From assembly GCF_004011805.1 (NCBI RefSeq), contig NZ_RCHJ01000021.1, positions 1 to 64,000 of the forward strand: DNA of 64,000 nucleotides. Direction: 5' to 3'. The DNA comes from Piscinibacter defluvii. GTDB taxonomy: Bacteria; Pseudomonadota; Gammaproteobacteria; Burkholderiales; Burkholderiaceae_C. The notes under the pieces were generated by a model. It did not search any database. It worked only from the letters and a program-made list of their open reading frames with translations, and had not been told where the DNA came from. The translations under genes were made by a program, and so were the position numbers. Positions 62,915 to 64,000 of this stretch are shown piece after piece. How positions within the stretch are numbered: position 1 is the stretch's first letter; every line of letters begins with the position of its first letter.

Positions 62915-63006
62915 CACGGGGCGATCGACGGGTCCGCCAGTCTACGGGCGGCCCTGGCGCGAGCCGCTGCAGCGCCGCCCGGGGCATCCGGCACGAGGGG
63001 CATGGC

Positions 63007-63034
63007 TTGACATCGCCCCCGCGCGACCCAGAAT
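63007..63034 (+). promoter_or_regulatory. Sigma-70 promoter for malQ
   Basis: Perfect -35 TTGACA (63007-63012), 16-base spacer, -10 CAGAAT (63029-63034). Predicted start ~63041, giving a leader of about 318 nt before malQ. Confidence 0.65.
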
Positions 63035-63040
63035 CCAGCA

Positions 63041-63068
63041 CCCGCTTCTGAACCGATTCAGATGCGGG
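63041..63068. promoter_or_regulatory. LacI-type operator at malQ transcription start
   Basis: CCCGCTTCTGAA and TTCAGATGCGGG form a 12-bp inverted repeat with one mismatch around CCGA; the core CTGAACCGATTCAG has the central CG usual for LacI-family sites. It lies just downstream of the malQ promoter, next to the divergent LacI gene. Confidence 0.65.
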
Positions 63069-63078
63069 CCCGACGCCG

Positions 63079-63347
63079 AGAAGGTGTGAGAGAACCCAGC
63101 ATGCCCGCGTTGCCCCCGAGATCGCGCCCCATCGAGGCGCAAAGCACAGACGTGTCGGGTGACACGTCGAGCATTTGCAACGACGAGGGGGCGCGATCCC
63201 GGGGGCAACCCGCAGGGCCGGGGCATCCATGGGCCCTGGGCCGCGTTGCGTCACTGGCCCAGACGGCCAGTCTGGGCGGCGTGCCGCGCCTTGCCCAGGG
63301 CCCTTGGCCACCCCGGCGCGGGCATGCTGGGTTCTCTCACACCTTCT
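63079..63347 (+). repeat. Nested inverted-repeat element filling the malQ leader
   Basis: Perfect 31-bp inverted arms (63079-63109 and 63317-63347) enclose two further folded blocks. Block A: 22-base arms 63109-63130 / 63188-63209 (21 of 22 pair), capped by GACGTGTC-GGGT-GACACGTC (63149-63168). Block B: GGGCCCTGGGC / GCCCAGGGCCC (63231-63241 / 63293-63303) around GCCCAGAC-GGCCA-GTCTGGGC (63257-63277). No coding potential recognised and no flanking duplication. Either a small non-autonomous repeat element (MITE-like) or a structured leader RNA. Confidence 0.8.
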
Positions 63348-63358
63348 GAGGATTTCTG

Positions 63359-64000
63359 ATGCGATTCCCGCGCTCCAGCGGCATCCTGCTGCACCCGACC
63401 TCGCTGCCCGGCCCGCACGGCTCGGGCGACTTCGGCCCCGGTGCCTACCACTTCGTCGACTGGCTGGTCGCCGCCGGTCAGCGCCTGTGGCAGATCCTGC
63501 CGCTCGCACCGCTGGGCCCGGGCAACTCGCCCTACATGAGCAGCTCGGCCTTTGCCGGCAACGTGCTGCTGATCGATCTGGCCGAGCTGCAGCAGCGCGG
63601 CTGGCTCGAGCCGGCCGATCTCGAGCCGGTGGCGGGCCTGGACGACCAGGCCGTGAACTGGGCCGCGGTGTACCCGTTCCGCATGGAGCGCCTGGCGCGC
63701 GCGGCGCAGCGCTTCGCCACCGCGGCGAACGACGCCGACCGCGCGGAGCTGGCCGCCTTCTGCGCGGCCCACGCGAGCTGGCTGCCCGACTACGCACTCT
63801 TCATGGCGCTGGCCGAGCACCACGACTGGCGCGACTGGTGCGACTGGCCCGACGGCCTGGCCGGGCGCCAGAGCGCCGCGCTGGCGCAGGCGCGCGAGCG
63901 GCATGCGCCGCGCATCGCCTTCTGGACCTTCTGCCAGTGGTCCTTCTTCCGCCAGTGGGCTCGGCTGCGCGCGTACGCCAACGAGCGCGGCGTCAAGGTG
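63359..64000 (+). CDS. malQ: 4-alpha-glucanotransferase (amylomaltase), 3' end beyond window
   Basis: First 214 codons of a GH77 enzyme that transfers maltooligosaccharide units. The start RFPRSSGILLHPTSLPGPHGSGDFGPGAYHFVDWL and WQILPLAPLGPGNSPYMSSSAFAGN are diagnostic. GAGG 8 bases before ATG, directly after the inverted-repeat element. The C-terminal catalytic residues lie outside the window. Control by the divergent LacI regulator is likely. Confidence 0.95.
   Translation, partial: MRFPRSSGILLHPTSLPGPHGSGDFGPGAYHFVDWLVAAGQRLWQILPLAPLGPGNSPYMSSSAFAGNVLLIDLAELQQRGWLEPADLEPVAGLDDQAVNWAAVYPFRMERLARAAQRFATAANDADRAELAAFCAAHASWLPDYALFMALAEHHDWRDWCDWPDGLAGRQSAALAQARERHAPRIAFWTFCQWSFFRQWARLRAYANERGVKV

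Overview
This 64 kb window is chromosomal DNA of very high GC, gene-dense and almost entirely housekeeping. Protein types and gene order (rpsF-priB-rpsR-rplI, grpE-dnaK-dnaJ, dnaG-rpoD, PIN-PhoH fusion, E. coli-type ArgG, divergent tctDE/tctCBA, PA0069-type radical SAM protein) point to a betaproteobacterium of the order Burkholderiales, probably near the Leptothrix/Rubrivivax/Ideonella group. This placement is inferred from family resemblance, not from a search. No phage, insertion sequence with a transposase, or CRISPR array is visible.

Layout, left to right. 0-5.7 kb: propionyl-CoA synthetase (5' end broken or cut), an exported ATP-dependent DNA ligase, PIN-PhoH, Bcp peroxiredoxin and an Mth938-like protein. 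5.7-15.2 kb: a plus-strand run alaA-hom-thrC-mobB-moeA-moaD-moaE-crcB (amino-acid synthesis, molybdenum cofactor, fluoride channel), then heat-shock clpB with its own sigma-32 promoter. 15-21.5 kb: a roadblock-like protein, nadB, the rpsF-priB-rpsR-rplI operon and dnaB. 21.5-27.4 kb: an IclR regulator with a Gfo/Idh oxidoreductase, divergent from an acyl-CoA dehydrogenase, then argG and a radical SAM gene under a LexA box. 27.5-34 kb: grpE-dnaK-dnaJ plus a response-regulator/TPR protein. 34-39.7 kb: hslR, the TctDE two-component system and the TctCBA tricarboxylate transporter. 39.7-49.9 kb: dnaG and rpoD, then a tightly overlapped set of cyclase-FHA, LOV/PAS hybrid kinase and hemH. 49.9-53 kb: an H-NS-like protein, a ferric-iron binding protein behind a Fur-like site, yggX and argA. 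53-60 kb: a VOC protein, hrpA, tRNA-Pro, a VOC remnant, marR, rdgC and tRNA-Arg. 60-64 kb: a tannase-family esterase, a LacI regulator and malQ, which runs off the window.

Regulatory sites readable from sequence include three sigma-32 promoters (clpB, dnaK, grpE), a LexA box fused to a start codon, IclR-type palindromes between divergent genes, a Fur-like box and a LacI-type operator. Six starts (five annotated genes plus a short leader ORF) have a -10 hexamer exactly six bases before ATG, which suggests recurrent leaderless transcription.

The least ordinary parts are: (a) a ~270-bp element of nested inverted repeats, closed by perfect 31-bp arms, filling the malQ leader; (b) a promoter, 26-codon leader ORF and intrinsic terminator stacked in front of phoH; (c) a blue-light (LOV) hybrid kinase and a class III cyclase placed between rpoD and hemH, where the LOV domain has Leu in place of the usual signalling Gln; (d) a likely CTG start for priB.
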